Part shown: positions 35,890 through 38,805 of the stretch, one piece after another
Layout of the letters: each line of letters begins with the position of its first letter
How positions within the stretch are numbered: position 1 is the first letter of the stretch
Source of the DNA: Acidobacteriota bacterium
Lineage (GTDB): Bacteria > Acidobacteriota > Terriglobia > Terriglobales > Acidobacteriaceae
Assembly: GCA_021828835.1 (NCBI GenBank)
Contig: JAJZCY010000009.1
Span: forward strand, 1-38,805
Direction: 5' to 3'
Length of the DNA: 38,805 bases
The notes under the pieces: generated by a model
The model's database searches: none
The model's input: the letters and a program-made list of their open reading frames with translations, nothing else
Told to the model about the DNA's origin: nothing
Made by a program: the position numbers and the translations under genes

Positions 35890-37206
35890 ATGAAGAGTGG
35901 AAAACAATTTCTGGGTCTTATTGTTGCCGTCGTCGTGCTTGGCGCGCTATCGGGTGTGTTGTATTGGTCCAACCGCCATCCCGCTAAGAAGCCGATCGCC
36001 CCGTCGCTCCAGGGCGGTCCTGTTGTGATGAAGGTCAACCCCGCAAAGGTGACCGCCATCGCGATCACGCCCAAGGATGCGCCGCCGATCGAACTCTCAA
36101 AGCAGACGAATGGCACCTGGCAGATCACCGCTCCCGAAAAGATGCGCGCCGACGGCAGCACCGTGGTGGAGATGCTCGAAAACATCGCGCCGCTTCATGC
36201 CCACAGCGTGGTGGAAAACAATGCGACCGACCTGAAGACCTTTGGTCTCCAGGATCCAACGCTTCAGGTAACGATCACCTCCCAGGGCGGCACAACACAG
36301 AAGCTGCTCTTCGGTGATAACACTCCCATTGGCAGCAATGTCTACCTGATGCTTGCGGGCGCCCCGCGGGTCTTCGCCGCCTCAGAGGAGCTCAAAAGCG
36401 AACTCGGCCAAAGCGTCACGGAGTTGCGCGACAAGCGCCTGATCAGCATTCCGGCGGACCAGATGACCCGCATCGAACTCACCCGTGCCGGCCAGACCAT
36501 GGTGCTGGCGCGCGCGGACTCCACCTGGACGCTGAAGAAGCCGGCGCCTTACCGTACCGACACCATCGCCGCCGACAGCCTTGCCTCCGCGCTGGGCAAT
36601 GCTGTCATGGACGCCAGCCAGCCCGGCCAGAAGCAGTCGGCGGCCGCTTTCGCGCATGGCACTCCCGTCGCCAGCGTGAAAGTGACTGGCCCCAACGGCG
36701 AGCAGCAGACCCTTGAGATTCGCAAGGATCATGGAACCGACTACGCGAAGTCGAGCTGCGTGTCCGGCGTCTATCAGGTGGATTCGTATCTGGCCGATGC
36801 CATGGCCAAAACCGTGAACGACCTGCGCAACAAGCAGATCTTTGCGTTCGGCGACAGCGATCCCGATTCGATTGATATCCAGGCCACCAATCCAAAAGAG
36901 TCTGGAGCGGAGCTCCGCAACGCACAGGGCTGGTGGCGCGACGGCAAAAAAATGGACAGCGCCAAGGTGGAGTCGCTCGTCTCCGCGCTGCGCGAGCTTT
37001 CGGCAGTCACGTTCGCCAGCAACGGCTTCACCAAGCCGATGCTCACGATCACAGTGAAATCCAATGGCGGAAACCGCGTCGAAAAGGTCGAGATCGCAAA
37101 GAACTACAGCCAATATTACGCGCGGCGCGGCAACGACCCTTCGCTCTACTTGCTGGACGGCGGCGCAGTGGAAGGCATCGAGAGCGCAGCCGCTGCCATT
37201 CAATAA
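35890..37206 (+). CDS. DUF4340 domain-containing protein
   Basis: N-terminal TM; follows the GldA/F/G-type genes; VYLMLAGAPRVFAASEELKSELGQSVTELRDKRLISIPADQMTRIEL typical of DUF4340; start placed at ATG 35890. Confidence 0.88.
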   Translation: MKSGKQFLGLIVAVVVLGALSGVLYWSNRHPAKKPIAPSLQGGPVVMKVNPAKVTAIAITPKDAPPIELSKQTNGTWQITAPEKMRADGSTVVEMLENIAPLHAHSVVENNATDLKTFGLQDPTLQVTITSQGGTTQKLLFGDNTPIGSNVYLMLAGAPRVFAASEELKSELGQSVTELRDKRLISIPADQMTRIELTRAGQTMVLARADSTWTLKKPAPYRTDTIAADSLASALGNAVMDASQPGQKQSAAAFAHGTPVASVKVTGPNGEQQTLEIRKDHGTDYAKSSCVSGVYQVDSYLADAMAKTVNDLRNKQIFAFGDSDPDSIDIQATNPKESGAELRNAQGWWRDGKKMDSAKVESLVSALRELSAVTFASNGFTKPMLTITVKSNGGNRVEKVEIAKNYSQYYARRGNDPSLYLLDGGAVEGIESAAAAIQ

Positions 37207-37225
37207 AGGCTGCGCAATGTAATTT

Positions 37226-37269
37226 TTCAGGAAGACCAGTCAGCAGCTTGCCTGGCTGGTCTTCCTGAA
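37226..37269. terminator. Hairpin downstream of the DUF4340 gene
   Basis: 18-bp stem with one G-T pair: TTCAGGAAGACCAGTCAG - 8-nt loop - CTGGCTGGTCTTCCTGAA; no downstream T-tract. Confidence 0.55.
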
Positions 37270-37558
37270 TGCTGGTGTTGACCCCCACGCCTCAGAAGCC
37301 GAATGGAGGAGCGCACGTTCTCCATTCCCTGCACCCGAACCATGTTTCTAATGTATATAGCTTGTATCTAGGTATAGGTCCTGCCTGCCGGCAACGCTCA
37401 ACTGTTCTTTGTGGCCGACCCGACAACAGATACCGGAAGCGAAGAACCACTGTCAAGAATTGTTTACACAAATGATTAGTTTTTCTGAAAACGACTTTCT
37501 CACACTCGCCTCCGGCGCATGACTCCACCGGGATCGTGCCCGTCTGTAGCCGAAACCG

Positions 37559-37771
37559 CTAAGGCTGGGGTTCTTTCCCCGGCTTCCGGCCTGCAATCCT
37601 GTTCCAGCGCGCCAGCAACCCGGGATCGCAGACGTGAGTCTTCTCTGCGCTCTGCAAGTCAGCTTCCCAGATGGACGTGCAGACGGTCACGTAGCACGCC
37701 CGGCAGATGGATTCCGTGGCACCGTCGCGGTTTTCGCGATGCACGAAGGCCGGGGGATTCGCAGAACCCAT
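37559..37771 (-). CDS. Small putative zinc-ribbon-like protein
   Basis: MGSANPPAFVHRENRDGATESICRACYVTVCTSIWEADLQSAEKTHVCDPGLL...; strong SD GGAGG 7 nt upstream of ATG; CxxC...HxC pattern. Confidence 0.65.
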   Translation of the reverse strand: MGSANPPAFVHRENRDGATESICRACYVTVCTSIWEADLQSAEKTHVCDPGLLARWNRIAGRKPGKEPQP

Positions 37772-37906
37772 AGCACGCCTCCAGACCGGATGGTGTGGTC
37801 CGATCGTTCCAATCAGGGGAATTAACTATAGTTTAGCCCTTTCCCCGCTCTCTGGGAACACTTTCCACCGGCCAGGCGGGCAGCCCCCGCGTGGTTCAAT
37901 AGGTAT

Positions 37907-38805
37907 ATGACACGAGTGGCGCGACTCATTCTCGCACTGATCGTGGGCCTTGCGGTGCTGACCTTTGCGGCCTCCGGAGTGGTGGAGTCCACGGTCCGCC
38001 AGTGGTCGGAGCGCGACATGGAGGCTCGCGCCCTGCTGGTGCTCACCGGTGCGCGTCCGGCTCTGGCCGACGCCTGGTACGATCCCGCTGCCCTGAAGAA
38101 ACAACTGGATGCCCTGGATAGCGATCAGCGGGTGATCGGCGTTGCCGCCTGCGGCGAGGACAACTCCACCCGCGCCATCACCGCTGATTTCCCCGCCGCC
38201 TTCGGCTGCGCGGACGTGGGTCCGCGCGTCCGCGATTTGGAGGATAACTTTACCCGCAAGCCACGGGACTGGACGATCGTCGCCACCCTGCCTACGGGAC
38301 TTGCGCTGGTCAGCGCCATGCCGGTCCAGGTCAACGGCCAGACCCTCGGCTTCGCCATCCTGGTCCACGACCTCAGCTACATCGATACCCGCCAAAGGCG
38401 TGCCCAGACCTTTCTGCTCGCCATCTTCGGCGCTCTCGCCATCATGGCCTTCGGGATTCCGATTCTGGTGAACCGCCAGGCGCGGCGCGAGTGGAGCCTG
38501 GAACTGCGCGACCTGCTCCGCGGCCGCGGCAAGCAAACCCGCGAGTTCCAGCCCATCCTGACCGACATGCGCGAGCTGATCGGCCGCATCGTCAACGAGC
38601 GTGAGGACGATCCCGGTCGCTGGACCGCCGAGCGCCTGAAACACACCCTGAATCGCTACCTCCAGGGGGAGAAGGTGGTGATTCTCGCCAACCGCGAGCC
38701 GTACATTCATCACCGGACGGCCAACGGCGAAATCGAGGTGCAGCATCCCGCCAGCGGTCTGGTCACCGCCCTCGAGCCCATCATGCGCGCCTGTTCCGGC
38801 GTAGA
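37907..38805 (+). CDS. Second membrane sensor-TPS fusion (truncated at window end)
   Basis: Open frame to the edge, absent from the ORF track: MTRVARLILALIVGLAVLTFAASGVVESTVRQ... second TM TFLLAIFGALAIMAFGIPILV ... DDPGRWTAERLKHTLNRYLQGEKVVILANREPYIHHRTANGEIEVQHPASGLVTALEPIMRACSGV, closely matching the start of the GT20 domain in 21841-24192. Confidence 0.9.
   Translation, partial: MTRVARLILALIVGLAVLTFAASGVVESTVRQWSERDMEARALLVLTGARPALADAWYDPAALKKQLDALDSDQRVIGVAACGEDNSTRAITADFPAAFGCADVGPRVRDLEDNFTRKPRDWTIVATLPTGLALVSAMPVQVNGQTLGFAILVHDLSYIDTRQRRAQTFLLAIFGALAIMAFGIPILVNRQARREWSLELRDLLRGRGKQTREFQPILTDMRELIGRIVNEREDDPGRWTAERLKHTLNRYLQGEKVVILANREPYIHHRTANGEIEVQHPASGLVTALEPIMRACSGV

Noticed and set aside
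1-38805. tRNA, rRNA, IS elements, prophage
   Set aside because: No cloverleaf-like or rRNA segments noticed by eye, no transposase/integrase ORFs in the track; a tRNAscan/ISfinder run would be needed for certainty

Overview
High-GC bacterial chromosomal segment. Gene content and style suggest Acidobacteriota/Acidobacteriaceae, but this is inference without a database search. Most of the window is housekeeping or metabolic. It carries a YegS-like lipid kinase, a beta-oxidation cluster (acyl-CoA dehydrogenase, SDR, thiolase), an RsbS/RsbT switch next to a LuxR-type two-component system, a GAFTGA-less AAA+ regulator, a YihY/BrkB protein and a BamA/TamA-like plus TamB pair. It also carries a histone-H1-like KAAK protein, a TonB-type receptor behind a small Cys/His secreted protein, otsB/otsA, mlaE/mlaF, DUF5985-like membrane proteins, a lone receiver, Bcp, a fatty acid desaturase, and a Gld-type ABC operon with DUF4340. 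The most striking item is a trehalose-6-phosphate synthase fused C-terminally to a two-TM, HAMP-type receptor module (21841-24192). A second, divergent sensor-TPS fusion (37907 to window end, +) is cut by the window edge and absent from the ORF track. Both share a WTAE(K/R)L linker immediately before the catalytic domain. Other leads are an RsbU_N-like histidine kinase fed by RsbST, an 18-bp-arm perfect inverted repeat directly in front of mlaE, a palindromic element inserted in-frame in a GldA-type ATPase, and a perfect 40-bp terminator palindrome. I found no CRISPR array, IS element, rRNA or tRNA.
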